DNA from: Planctomycetaceae bacterium
GTDB taxonomy: Bacteria > Planctomycetota > Planctomycetia > Planctomycetales > Planctomycetaceae
Assembly: GCA_018699955.1 (NCBI GenBank)
Contig: JABISG010000041.1
Span: 1-64,000 of the forward strand
DNA length: 64,000 bases
Direction of reading: 5' to 3'
The translations under genes were made by a program, and so were the position numbers. The notes below the pieces were generated by a model. It did not search any database. It was not told the DNA's origin and saw only the letters and a list, made by a program, of their open reading frames with translations. Positions within the stretch are counted from its first letter, which is position 1; each line of letters starts with the position of its first letter. Shown here piece by piece: positions 1 through 9,084 of this stretch.

Positions 1-2
1 CC

Positions 3-1058
3 ACCGGCGACAGCGGACACAATATCAAGCCCATCGTCCACGCCGATACCTTTGGCTCCAACCTGGGATCGATCTACTCGCGAATCGTCGGCACCAACGA
101 TCCGTTTACGGGAATGCCGACTAACACCGCGTTGTTCCCGCAGGCGGTCGATCCGAAAGCGATGCCGCCGGTCACGCAGTTCGGGAATTTCCTCGCGACC
201 GGCCCGTTCGGCGGATCGTTCGCGCCGTTCGTTCCCGGTGCCGGCGGGCAAATGCAGCAAAACATGAAGCTGGCGATTCCCATGAACCGCCTCGACGACC
301 GCCGCCTGCTGTTGACCGGACTCGACCGAATTCAGGCAGCGCAAGATTCCAGCGGCACACTCGACGGCATCGACAAACTCCGCCAACAAGCGTTTGAAGT
401 CATTCTCGGCGGCGTCTCCGAAGCGTTCGATCTTTCAAAAGAAGACCCCGCCACCGTCGCCCGCTACGACACCAGCAAACTCGTCCGCCCGGACGACATC
501 GATAAGAAATGGAACAACCACAAACGCTATGCCGACAACGGCGCAACGTTGGGCAAGCTGTTGCTGCTGGCGCGACGCCTGTGTGAGCGCGGCTGCGGTT
601 TCGTCACGCTCACCACCAACTTTGTGTGGGATATGCACGCTGACGTGAACAACGCCGACGTCGTCGAGGGCATGGGCTACATGGGCGTGCCGTTCGATCA
701 CGCGGTCTCGGCATTCATCGAAGACGTTGAAGCCCGTGGGCTGAGCGATAAAATTCTACTCGTTTGCTGTGGTGAAATGGGCCGCACCCCGCGGATCAAT
801 AAGAACGGCGGACGCAATCACTGGGGCAGCCTCGCACCGTTGTTGCTCTCGGGTGGCGGCCTGAACATGGGCCACGTCGTCGGCCAATCGACCCGCGACG
901 CTGGCCAACCCTTGTCGGAGCCGATGACCAACAAGCACCTCATCTCCACCATTCTGCATACGCTGTTCCGCGTCGGCGAACTGCGAATCACCCAAGGCGT
1001 CCCCGGCGAAGTCTCCCGCACCATGGCCACCTGGGACCCCATCCCCGGCCTGCTGTAG
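3..1058 (+). CDS. DUF1501 domain protein, 5' end missing
   Basis: The reading frame is already open at base 3 and runs to TAG at 1056-1058, so this is the C-terminal 351 residues of a gene that begins before the window. The stretch GEMGRTPRINKNGGRNHW followed by a Gly-rich LLLSGGGLNMGHVVG segment is the usual C-terminal signature of DUF1501 proteins, which are exported in planctomycetes and resemble the alkaline phosphatase/sulfatase fold. Their function is not known; they are often encoded beside DUF1549/DUF1553 proteins, whose gene would lie left of the window. A second, complete family member is at 35259-36674. The family call is firm; any enzymatic role is not. Confidence 0.9.
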   Translation, partial: TGDSGHNIKPIVHADTFGSNLGSIYSRIVGTNDPFTGMPTNTALFPQAVDPKAMPPVTQFGNFLATGPFGGSFAPFVPGAGGQMQQNMKLAIPMNRLDDRRLLLTGLDRIQAAQDSSGTLDGIDKLRQQAFEVILGGVSEAFDLSKEDPATVARYDTSKLVRPDDIDKKWNNHKRYADNGATLGKLLLLARRLCERGCGFVTLTTNFVWDMHADVNNADVVEGMGYMGVPFDHAVSAFIEDVEARGLSDKILLVCCGEMGRTPRINKNGGRNHWGSLAPLLLSGGGLNMGHVVGQSTRDAGQPLSEPMTNKHLISTILHTLFRVGELRITQGVPGEVSRTMATWDPIPGLL

Positions 1059-1070
1059 CACAGCGTCGAT

Positions 1071-1144
1071 CACACAGCCCGCTTTCAAACGCTCACCACG
1101 CGTCAGCGCGGAGGGGAGGTTCGTAGTAACCGCATTCATGCGGT
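1071..1144. repeat. Dispersed intergenic repeat, copy 1
   Basis: This stretch just after the DUF1501 stop matches 2061-2134 closely: a 20-base block GCTCACCACGCGTCAGCGCG is identical, followed by a variable purine-rich spacer, then TTCGTAGT and CCGCATTCATGCGG. The last element is an inverted repeat (CCGCAT, two-base centre, ATGCGG). Both copies sit directly downstream of a plus-strand gene, so a 3'-end or REP-like role is possible but not shown. Confidence 0.8.
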
Positions 1145-1204
1145 GCGAATCACCAAAACGCATCAATCGAACCAGACTGCGCACCAAGTTCGGGAGAGTG
1201 ATCC

Positions 1205-2032
1205 ATGTTACGCCGCTTTTTGATCTCAATGTGGCTTTTTTCATTCGCCAGCCTGATGTTCGTCAGTGTCGCCCACGCCGACAACAAAGCTGAAAAGAAA
1301 CCGAAGCTCAACGAAGAACGCATCCTCGAGTTGACGGCGTTGATCCAGGCTAAACCGAACGACCCCGCCGGTTATCGTATGCGGGCGTTCCAGTACGCGC
1401 GCGGCCATGCGTGGGATAAGGCGGCGGCCGACTTCGTAAAACTCGCTTCACTCCGCCAAGGCAATTCACAAATCGGGCAGCAAATCGGCGTGTTTCTCGT
1501 GCTGGGGGGCGACACGAAAACCCATGAAGCACTTTGCAAAGAGATGCTCGAAGGATACAGCGACTCCAACGATCTCGGCAACCTGGAGCGAACCGCCAAG
1601 CTCTGCACTTTAATGCCAAAACCGGTCGGCAAACTGGAAAAACACCTGGAACTCGCCAAGCGATCGGTCGATTTGAGCAAAGGACGCGATTTCGCCTCCC
1701 ACCATCATCGCACGCTGGGGCTCGTCCTCTATCGCATGAAGAAATACGACGAAGCGATCGATGCGATCCGCGCTGCCGACAAAGTCGATGCCGCCGCCCG
1801 CTTTCAAATTCCCAGCGTCATCGTCTGCAACCGCGCCATCGAATCGATGTGCCTGATACGGCTCGGCAAACTGAACGAAGCCAAAAATGTCCTCGCCAAA
1901 GCCACCCCGGTCCTGACCGAAAAACTCAAGAACCAAACAGCCCTATACGGCGGCAACTTCTGGCACGACTGGCTGATCGCCAAGATCCTGCACGACGAAG
2001 CCCAACAACTTGTGGCAAAACCCAAACAGTAG
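1205..2032 (+). CDS. Secreted TPR-like helical repeat protein
   Basis: A 275-residue protein with a clear Sec signal peptide (positively charged MLRR, hydrophobic core to about residue 22, cleavage near VAHA-DN). The mature part is helical with weak TPR character: a 'PNDPAGYRMRAFQYARG' unit near residue 50, then 'HHHRTLGLVLYRMKKYDEAI' near residue 165, a typical TPR pattern. Such domains mediate protein contacts; no catalytic motif is visible. The ATG at 1205 follows GGGAGAG at a normal distance. It lies between two copies of a dispersed repeat and is probably transcribed alone. The specific role is unknown. Confidence 0.75.
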   Translation: MLRRFLISMWLFSFASLMFVSVAHADNKAEKKPKLNEERILELTALIQAKPNDPAGYRMRAFQYARGHAWDKAAADFVKLASLRQGNSQIGQQIGVFLVLGGDTKTHEALCKEMLEGYSDSNDLGNLERTAKLCTLMPKPVGKLEKHLELAKRSVDLSKGRDFASHHHRTLGLVLYRMKKYDEAIDAIRAADKVDAAARFQIPSVIVCNRAIESMCLIRLGKLNEAKNVLAKATPVLTEKLKNQTALYGGNFWHDWLIAKILHDEAQQLVAKPKQ

Positions 2033-2060
2033 AGCGTGCTGTCTGTTCGATTCAATCGAC

Positions 2061-2134
2061 CACACAGCTCGCTACCAAACGCTCACCACGCGTCAGCGCG
2101 AAAAAAAGGGTTCGTAGTGGCCGCATTCATGCGG
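2061..2134. repeat. Dispersed intergenic repeat, copy 2
   Basis: Second copy of the element at 1071-1144, again directly downstream of a plus-strand gene. Its last eight bases overlap the 3' end of the convergent GGDEF gene, so the element contributes that gene's stop region. The CCGCATTCATGCGG inverted repeat at 2120-2133 is intact. Confidence 0.8.
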
Positions 2135-3044
2135 TTCCAGTCTCGACCGAATGCCCCGTGTGAAGCAGGCGATCACGCCTGCCGACGGGTTGTGATTGCC
2201 AATCAGGCTCGGCGGTTTCCACGCAATTTCGCCCCGCTTGCTTGGCTCGTAACAAAGCTTGGTCCGCAGCATCAACCAGTTCGGCAGCGTTCGACATTCG
2301 TTCGTTTCGCTCCGCGACTCCGAAGCTGGCCGTCACATGAATCATCTTGCCGGCATAGCTGACCGATGCTTGTTCCAGAGCGGCACACATTCGGGTTGCA
2401 AATGTTGCCGCTTCGTCTTGTTCGGTGTCTGGCAAGAGGACGCAGAATTCTTCACCGCCGTAGCGACAAACATCATCGTTGACGCGGCAATGCGTCTCCA
2501 GCAATTCAGCAACTCTCTTCAGAACCGCATCCCCTGCCGGATGACCGTGAGTGTCGTTGACCTGCTTGAAGAGATCCAGATCAAGCATGATGCAGGAGAG
2601 CGACATCCCGCCGCGATTGGTTCTCTCCCACTCTCGCTCAAATCGCTCGAAGAACGTGCGGCGGTTTAGAACACCGGTGAGTGGGTCAATCTGTGACAAC
2701 TTCTCTGCCCTGGCCTTGGCAGTGCGCAATTCTTCAACCGTGGCTGTTAGTTTTCTATCAAGAGGTCTGATGACCCAGAGATAGAGGACCACACCACTGC
2801 CAAGTGCCAGTACCGAAGCATCCAGAAAGACATCGTTCCAGGAATGCGCATCGGGCTTAACCAACTGAAACGCACACATGATGAGCGCTTCGATGGTAAA
2901 AATGACCAGAGTGACCTGGACGAGCACACCTCCCACGTGCGTTCTCGCCCGCGATCGCTGTTGCCCATCATCAGGCAGTTCTGGATTCGACTGGCTGTAT
3001 GCGCTCATCAGAGCAAACCGCTTTCTTCGATACTTCCCCGACAT
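2127..3044 (-). CDS. Membrane-bound GGDEF diguanylate cyclase
   Basis: A 305-residue protein with two predicted membrane helices (about residues 37-62 and 73-92), a short linker, and a GGDEF domain from about residue 115. The active-site motif is GGEEF (196-200), and the inhibitory RxxD site is present as RVND at 187-190, five residues upstream, so the enzyme should be active and product-inhibited. It would make cyclic di-GMP from two GTP at the inner membrane. There is no recognisable sensor domain between the helices. An Arg/His-rich tail of about 35 residues follows the domain. The ATG at 3044 has no strong Shine-Dalgarno; Met13 (3008) is an alternative start. Confidence 0.92.
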   Translation of the reverse strand: MSGKYRRKRFALMSAYSQSNPELPDDGQQRSRARTHVGGVLVQVTLVIFTIEALIMCAFQLVKPDAHSWNDVFLDASVLALGSGVVLYLWVIRPLDRKLTATVEELRTAKARAEKLSQIDPLTGVLNRRTFFERFEREWERTNRGGMSLSCIMLDLDLFKQVNDTHGHPAGDAVLKRVAELLETHCRVNDDVCRYGGEEFCVLLPDTEQDEAATFATRMCAALEQASVSYAGKMIHVTASFGVAERNERMSNAAELVDAADQALLRAKQAGRNCVETAEPDWQSQPVGRRDRLLHTGHSVETGTA

Positions 3045-3344
3045 CTCGCAGAATCAGATCTTCAATCCAATCCCCACGATGGTCGGTGTACAGGGCCGAA
3101 TTGTTGCAGGAAATAACAGCAGGCGGGCCACGGCCCAAAAGAAAATGAGCCTCGCAACCGTAGCTCACAAACAGCACGGTGTCAAAAACGGCGATTGCTT
3201 TTGTTCAGTCACCTGCCGTCGCTGACCAATGTTGCATCACAGCGTCGAAACGGCCGCGGGTGATCGCAATCGCAGGTTGGGCAGAGCCGCCACAGTTGGC
3301 CCCACGCGGCTGAAGCCAAAAAAGGCTCAGTGGCGATCGCGCTT
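3045..3344. other. Spacer between kinase-WD40 gene and GGDEF gene
   Basis: About 300 bases with no convincing gene. At 3310-3330 an imperfect stem (CTGAAGCC / GGCTCAG around AAAAAA) lies just past the kinase stop codon and may end that transcript, but it is short and lacks a trailing T run. Confidence 0.5.
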
Positions 3345-6300
3345 TCAGTCGGCTGCCACATCCCACAGAATGATCCTTCTATCTGCGCTTCCTGAGGCGA
3401 GCAGCTTCCCGTCCGGGGAAAAGGCGGCGCAGTTCACGGCAGCCGTATGTGCGGCCAACGTTTCAACTTCGCGGCCCGTGGAAAGGTCCCATAGCTTGAT
3501 CGTTCGATCGTCGCTCGTCGTTGCCAACAGCTTACCATTCGGCGAAAAAGTGATACTTGAAACACTGCCGTTGTATGTGCCATTTGTTGCCGGTTTGTGC
3601 CCTTCGAGAACGAAGATTTCGCGGCCGGTTTTCACATCCGTGAGGTGGACCTTCTGTTGGATGTCTACCCAGGCGAAGCGTGAATTGTCCTGAGAAAAAG
3701 AAGCGCACATCAGGTCGCCGGGAATCTTCAGCCCTATTCGTTTCTTTGAATTTCCTATGTCCACAATCTGGACGTCCTTGCCTCCTGCAATGGCGACCAA
3801 CCGTGCGTCTGGCGAGACCGCCATACCCCGATGCCGGCCCTTGATGCCGGTGTCGCGTTGCAATTTTCCCGTCCTGGTGTTCCACGCCAAGATCCCCACT
3901 GCTTTAATGGCGGGGGATGCGTACGATATCGTAGTCCGGCCGTCTGTGGAGAATCCGGCGAACGCAAGCGTCTGCCGTTTCCATCTTCCGAATGCGAGCT
4001 TCATTTGTCCTGAAAACGGGTCCCACAGCCGCATCGTGTGGAAGCCATCAACATTCCCAGTCGAACAGACCGTTTTGCCATCGGGGGTGAACGCTGTGCG
4101 AGTTGCCATTCGATCTTGCGGAATCACGTGCCGTTGTTCTTTCCGCTCCAAATCCCAGATCCGTAGCGTATTGTCGGGCCCCCTGTTGCCACCGGAGCCG
4201 GTCATGCTGCTCGGAACGTCGAAGGTGGACGTCGAGGCCAGCAGTTTTCCGTCCGGCGAAAAGGCGACGCAGAAAACCGGGCCTTCGTGTTCTCTGAAAG
4301 CCACTCGAGCGCGGTCTGGTCTGCCTCGCCACAGTTTGATTGACTGGTCGCCGTTGAAGGTTGCGGTGGCCAGCGTTGTCCCGTCTTTGGAAAAGGACAT
4401 ATGCACGACGCGTCCCTCGTGGCCCTGCAATTTTCCTCGGCTCTGTCCTGTCGTCGCATCCCAAGCCAGCAAGCCGCTGCTGCCTTCCTGTTTCGGCGCT
4501 GTGATCAAGGTCTTGCCGTCGTGTGAAAGCGCGAGATAGCGAACATCATTGCGATGCCCTCCGGGTCCTGCCAAACGAGCCTGCTCCTGTCCCGATTCAA
4601 GATTCCACACCTGTACCATTTTTTCGTGGTCTGGAACATCCGAAATGTCACCGGCGGTCGCAAGCGTCGTTCCGTCCGCCGATACTGCGGGCGAGATGCT
4701 GGCGCCAAACTTGACTCCAAACCTCTTGACGAGTTTCCCCGTTCGCACATCCCAGAGAGACACCGGATTGGCTGAGATCAACATCCGGCCGCCGCCGACA
4801 AACCGCAGCCAGCCGAGTCCGGAACGTTTTGTTTTTGCCAACGAGCGTATTTGCTTGCCGCTTTGGGTGTTCCAGAGAATGATCTGGCCGGTTTCTGCGG
4901 AAGCCAGTGTCTTCCCATCGGGCGAGAATGCAACACTGCGCACTTCCCTCTTGTTACCCTTCAGGGCGAACTGCTGCTTCCCCGTTTCCACATCCCACAG
5001 ACTTAGGTGAGAACTCATCCTGGATATGCCGCCTCCCACAGCCAGAACCCTTCCGGAAGGTGAAAATGCCACGCATCGAATGGCCGACGGCAGCCCCTTG
5101 AGCGTTTGCTGCAACTCCTCGCTGGCAACGTCCCAGATGCGAATCTCACTCGGATCCTCTTTGCGAGTGGGGCTGTGAACGACGGCGACGGTTGAGTGAT
5201 CTTCCGTCAGGGCGGTTCTCGTGCAATTTGCGTGCCTGCCTGACTCTAACGCCTGGCTGAGTACCGCTGGATTGGACGGCGAATTCTCTCGCAGAAAACT
5301 CCAGATGAAGTCCCGGTGCCTAGGCGGGCAGCCCTCCAGATCGTTCAGCAACGCCGCAGCTTCCTGCGGTTGCGTCTCGCGCAGTTTCCACACGAGGCCA
5401 AGTTGTACGTTGTACCGTCCCAGTTTCGATAGCGTCAGTGCTTGGCGCAATTCGTCGGCGGTGTCTTCGGCGCGTTGTTGTGCCTGTAGCGCCAATTGAC
5501 GTTGCGCATCCGCCTTCTTCTTCTCCGAGGACGCCAGATTTCGTGCCCTGAGGGCTTCCTGCTCCCTCTGTTGAGCGAGTTGCTGCTGACTTTCGGCCTT
5601 TTTGAGGGCTCCCACAGCTTCCTGCTTCCTCATGTCGGCCAGTTCGCTTGCCTTTTGGGCCTTACGCGTCGCATTCTGTTCATTGCCCAATGCCGCAACG
5701 GCCTGCCGCTCTTTGGTTGAGGCGTAAGCGGCCAGCGAAATTGAGAGGACCAGAGCGACAAGAATGACGGCCACGACCGTTCCGGTCAGCCCGGCAACCA
5801 GTGGGTTTCGACGACACCAGCGCGTCGCCCGTTCCGTCCAGCCGATACGGCGGGCGCGAATCGGTTCGTCGTCCAGCCACCGTCGCAAATCGTCGGCCAT
5901 CTGGCGACAATCGCGATAGCGATGATCGGCATCCCTGGACATCGCCTTCAGGCAGATCGTTTCCAGATCGGCGGGTACGGCCGGGTTGATTGTGCGGGGA
6001 CTCGGAATCTCCTCGTTCAGAATGTTGTAGATCACAATCGCGGGCGGGCCTTCGAACGGTGTGTGCCCGCTGATCAACTCGTATAAGACAACACCCAGGC
6101 TGTACTGGTCGCTGGGCGCTTTCACTTCTTCGTTGTGGCCGGCTGCCTGTTCGGGCGACATGTAGGCGGGCGTCCCCATTATGGAGCCGTCCTGTGTCAG
6201 CTTTTCTTCCGAATGTCCGATGCGTGCAAGCCCGAAATCCATCAGGTGCGGCTCACCCGCTTTGTCCACCATGACGTTGTCAGGTTTGATGTCGCGATGC

Positions 6301-6905
6301 ACTATGCCAAGCGAGTGGGCATAGTGCAGACCTTCCGCCAATTTACGAACAATTTCTGCACTGGTCCGGAAATCCGTCGGCTGTTCTTCAATCGAATCCG
6401 TAAGAGGATGGCCGTCGATGAAAGCCGCCGCGAAATAGTAGCTGTCGCCATCCTGACCGGCGTCGAAGACGGGGACGATATTCGGATGCGTCAGCCGCGC
6501 CGACGCCTTTGCCTCCCGGAGGAATCGCTCGATCGCCCGTTGGTTTCCAAGTGTCGCGGGTTGCGGAACCTTGAGAGCAACCTGCCGATCAAGTTGAGTG
6601 TCGAAGGCCCGGAACACGGCACCGAAAGCCCCCGCGCCAAGCCGCTCTTGAATCTGATAGCGGCCCAGATGCGGGGGGCCTGTCGCACTGGCAACGGCCC
6701 CGACCAATTGCGTCTGAGAATCGGTCGTGGATTGCTTTGCCGCCTCAAGAGTCTTATTCGCCCCGCTCGCGACGGTGGCAGCGGGGGTTAACGTGAATAC
6801 CTGCTCGCAGTTCCTACAAGTACTTTTTCGGCCCACTTGGGTCTTCGATATCCGGTAGGTCTTTCCGCACTTCGAATTGGGACATTGAACCGTCACATCC
6901 GCCAT
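3345..6905 (-). CDS. Zinc-ribbon Ser/Thr protein kinase with WD40 propeller
   Basis: A 1186-residue protein of a build common in planctomycetes. Residues 7-38 form an MJ0042-type zinc ribbon (CPNSKC and CRNC). A Hanks-type kinase spans about 82-345: Gly loop at 89-96, Lys112, HRDIKPDN with catalytic Asp205, DFG at 223-225 and GTPAYMSPEQ activation segment, so it should be catalytically competent. One membrane helix follows at about 369-394, then a Gln/Ala-rich coiled coil (about 400-500). The rest, from about residue 555, is WD40 repeats ('VAFSPDGKLLAS', 'KLWDLSTGRE' units), probably two propellers. The kinase would be cytoplasmic and the propeller on the other side of the membrane. No partner phosphatase is adjacent. 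Confidence 0.95.
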   Translation of the reverse strand: MADVTVQCPNSKCGKTYRISKTQVGRKSTCRNCEQVFTLTPAATVASGANKTLEAAKQSTTDSQTQLVGAVASATGPPHLGRYQIQERLGAGAFGAVFRAFDTQLDRQVALKVPQPATLGNQRAIERFLREAKASARLTHPNIVPVFDAGQDGDSYYFAAAFIDGHPLTDSIEEQPTDFRTSAEIVRKLAEGLHYAHSLGIVHRDIKPDNVMVDKAGEPHLMDFGLARIGHSEEKLTQDGSIMGTPAYMSPEQAAGHNEEVKAPSDQYSLGVVLYELISGHTPFEGPPAIVIYNILNEEIPSPRTINPAVPADLETICLKAMSRDADHRYRDCRQMADDLRRWLDDEPIRARRIGWTERATRWCRRNPLVAGLTGTVVAVILVALVLSISLAAYASTKERQAVAALGNEQNATRKAQKASELADMRKQEAVGALKKAESQQQLAQQREQEALRARNLASSEKKKADAQRQLALQAQQRAEDTADELRQALTLSKLGRYNVQLGLVWKLRETQPQEAAALLNDLEGCPPRHRDFIWSFLRENSPSNPAVLSQALESGRHANCTRTALTEDHSTVAVVHSPTRKEDPSEIRIWDVASEELQQTLKGLPSAIRCVAFSPSGRVLAVGGGISRMSSHLSLWDVETGKQQFALKGNKREVRSVAFSPDGKTLASAETGQIILWNTQSGKQIRSLAKTKRSGLGWLRFVGGGRMLISANPVSLWDVRTGKLVKRFGVKFGASISPAVSADGTTLATAGDISDVPDHEKMVQVWNLESGQEQARLAGPGGHRNDVRYLALSHDGKTLITAPKQEGSSGLLAWDATTGQSRGKLQGHEGRVVHMSFSKDGTTLATATFNGDQSIKLWRGRPDRARVAFREHEGPVFCVAFSPDGKLLASTSTFDVPSSMTGSGGNRGPDNTLRIWDLERKEQRHVIPQDRMATRTAFTPDGKTVCSTGNVDGFHTMRLWDPFSGQMKLAFGRWKRQTLAFAGFSTDGRTTISYASPAIKAVGILAWNTRTGKLQRDTGIKGRHRGMAVSPDARLVAIAGGKDVQIVDIGNSKKRIGLKIPGDLMCASFSQDNSRFAWVDIQQKVHLTDVKTGREIFVLEGHKPATNGTYNGSVSSITFSPNGKLLATTSDDRTIKLWDLSTGREVETLAAHTAAVNCAAFSPDGKLLASGSADRRIILWDVAAD

Positions 6906-7557
6906 CGGTCGCTCTCGTTCTGATGAGTTATGCAGGTCAGGCTAAAGCCCTGACCTCTCTTCCCAATGATTATCGATTAGCCTGTGGAGTTATTCTTCGA
7001 CACCCTCGCGGAATGGCAAACCAGCGGCAATGAAGGTCGCCTTGGAACGGCGAAAGAGTAGAAGGGCCGGCCGTGATGTGCGTGCAACGCCAATGGTGAA
7101 CCCCCGGCCGACACAGCCCCCCCCTATCCACTCTACACAAATGCTCACACCTCAGTATTACAGCGGTAAAACACCCTCGTTTCAAGCGCAACCAGCCGGC
7201 GAATTGGTGAAGGGCGCTCCGATGCGGAAAACGATCAAATCCTGCACGTCGTATGGGGAGTCGATTCTCTTCTTCTACTCGGCGGCCTCGACGACATTTT
7301 CACCGGTTTGGGGAGGCGCATTCTCAAACAACGGTTTTGTTTTGGATTGGGATCGCCGTGGATTGCTTGCGGCACACCCCGCAAGCGGGGCGGTTAAATG
7401 GAATACTGACGGTGGGCGGTTGGCGTGCGATGGCTGAGGAACTTGCCGTCTGGTTTGGTGCGGGGTAATATCGGATCGACGAATGGTAATGCGTCGCGTG
7501 TTGTGGTGCGCGTTGCCTGTTTTTTCAACGCTCCCCAATTGAAATTGAGTTCCCAAA
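6906..7557. other. 650-base intergenic region
   Basis: Lies between the divergent kinase (minus) and propeller (plus) genes and should carry both promoters. The open frames inside it are short, lack Shine-Dalgarno sequences and match nothing I recognise. A stem CTTGCGG / CCGCAAG occurs at 7369-7388. No RNA gene is recognisable. Confidence 0.5.
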
Positions 7558-8784
7558 ATGAAAACACTCGCTTCCGCGCTCGCCCTGTTTGTTGTGCTGG
7601 CCTCGAATCTTCATGCGGGCGATTGGCCTGCCTGGCGGGGGCCGACCGGGCAAGGGTATTCGGACGACACGGCGATTCCGCTGACCTGGAGCGATTCCGA
7701 AAACGTGAAGTGGAAGGTGCCGTTGGAATTTCAGGGGAACTCGACGCCGATTGTTTCCGGGAAGAAGATTTTCCTCACGCAGGCCAACAACAAGGGGGCC
7801 ACCCGCAGTCTGCTTTGCCTGTCGCGAACCGATGGCAAGTTGCTCTGGAAGAAAGACGTTACCCATGCCGACAAAGAGCTGAGTTGGAACCCCAACTGGT
7901 ACAGCAACTCGTCGCCGGTGACCGATGGCAAACGGGTGATCGTCAGTTTTGCCTCGGCCGGCATGTACTGCTACGACATGGATGGCAAGGAACTCTGGAA
8001 GCGGACCGATTTAGGCAGTTGGCAGCATAAGTTCGGCAGCGGTTCTTCGCCCATCATTTACGGCGACACGGCCATTCTGTGGTGCGGCCCGAATGAAAAG
8101 CAGGGCAGAAACTTCCTGCTGTCGGTCAACAAGGAAACCGGCAAGACCGTTTGGGAACACGACGAAAAGTTCGGCTCGTGGGGAACGCCGCTGATTGTTA
8201 AGCACGACGGCAAAGACCAACTGTTACTCGGCACGAACCCGATGCTGAAGGGGATTGACCCCAAAACCGGCAAGGAACTCTGGAAGTGTGGCGGCCACAA
8301 CAAGTTCGTGTATGCCTCGCCGCTGTTCGGCAACGGCACGGTTGTCGGGATGACCGGTTACAACGGGCAGGCATTTGCCGTCACGTTGGGTGGTAAGGGT
8401 GACATCACGTCCGACCGTCTGTGGCTGCATCCCCGCGCGACACAGCGGGTTGGTTCCGGCGTGGTGATCGACAATCACATTTACATCGTCGAAGAGAGTG
8501 GGATCCCCCACTGCTACGATTTGAACTCGGGTGCCGAAGTTTGGCAGGTCAAGAAACGCCCCAACGGCGGCAAGACCTGGGGTTCGATGGTGTACGCCAA
8601 CGCCCGGCTGTACGTGCTGATGAAGAACGGCTCGACGCTGGTCTTCGCAGCCGGACCGAAATACGAATTGCTGGCAACGAACAAACTGGCAGCCGGTGCC
8701 GCCACGAATTCCAGTCTGGCAGTTTCCGACGGCGAGATTTTCCTGCGAACCTTCAAGAACCTGTACTGCATCACGCAGAAGTGA
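7558..8784 (+). CDS. Secreted PQQ-type beta-propeller protein
   Basis: A 408-residue exported protein: a Sec signal peptide (about residues 1-20, cleavage near LHA-GD), then 'DWPAWRGPTGQG', the N-terminal signature of planctomycete outer-membrane-assembly/PQQ-like propellers. Repeated blades of the type 'DGKLLWKKDV', 'DGKELWKRTD', 'TGKTVWEHDE' and 'TGKELWKCGG' show a PQQ_2/BamB-like propeller. No quinoprotein dehydrogenase catalytic site is apparent, so it is more likely a structural or binding protein. Transcribed alone. Confidence 0.9.
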   Translation: MKTLASALALFVVLASNLHAGDWPAWRGPTGQGYSDDTAIPLTWSDSENVKWKVPLEFQGNSTPIVSGKKIFLTQANNKGATRSLLCLSRTDGKLLWKKDVTHADKELSWNPNWYSNSSPVTDGKRVIVSFASAGMYCYDMDGKELWKRTDLGSWQHKFGSGSSPIIYGDTAILWCGPNEKQGRNFLLSVNKETGKTVWEHDEKFGSWGTPLIVKHDGKDQLLLGTNPMLKGIDPKTGKELWKCGGHNKFVYASPLFGNGTVVGMTGYNGQAFAVTLGGKGDITSDRLWLHPRATQRVGSGVVIDNHIYIVEESGIPHCYDLNSGAEVWQVKKRPNGGKTWGSMVYANARLYVLMKNGSTLVFAAGPKYELLATNKLAAGAATNSSLAVSDGEIFLRTFKNLYCITQK

Positions 8785-9084
8785 TTCGCGACGGGACAGA
8801 ATACCCGAGAATCGGTCGAGGCGCGCATTCGCGTTGGCAAACGTCCGCCTTCTCTGATTGTTGTGTGAATTCTCACAGACGTGGGCACGCACATCGCCGA
8901 TGATCTCTGGTCACATTGCCCACTCGGGTGGGAATTCTTAGAATGGCGCAGCTTGGTTCGCCCGGCTTGCGTGCATTCGTGATACAGAGGTCGGGCCGAT
9001 ATCTGCCCGAAATTGCGAATCACATCAACGACAAAGCGGCGGAACGGATCACGCTGCATAATTAACATTGAGGAGAACAATCGC
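8785..9084. other. Spacer before the methyltransferase gene
   Basis: 300 bases without a gene. A small stem CCCAC-TCGG-GTGGG sits near 8918-8932. GAGGAG at 9070-9075, nine bases before GTG 9085, sets the downstream start codon. Confidence 0.5.

Noticed and set aside
3310-3330. Stem-loop after the kinase gene as a firm terminator
   Set aside because: The stem is short and imperfect and lacks a T run beyond it, so it is only mentioned in the spacer entry.
7030-7437. 135-codon plus-strand open frame upstream of the propeller gene
   Set aside because: No ribosome site, no domain, overlapping frames of similar length.
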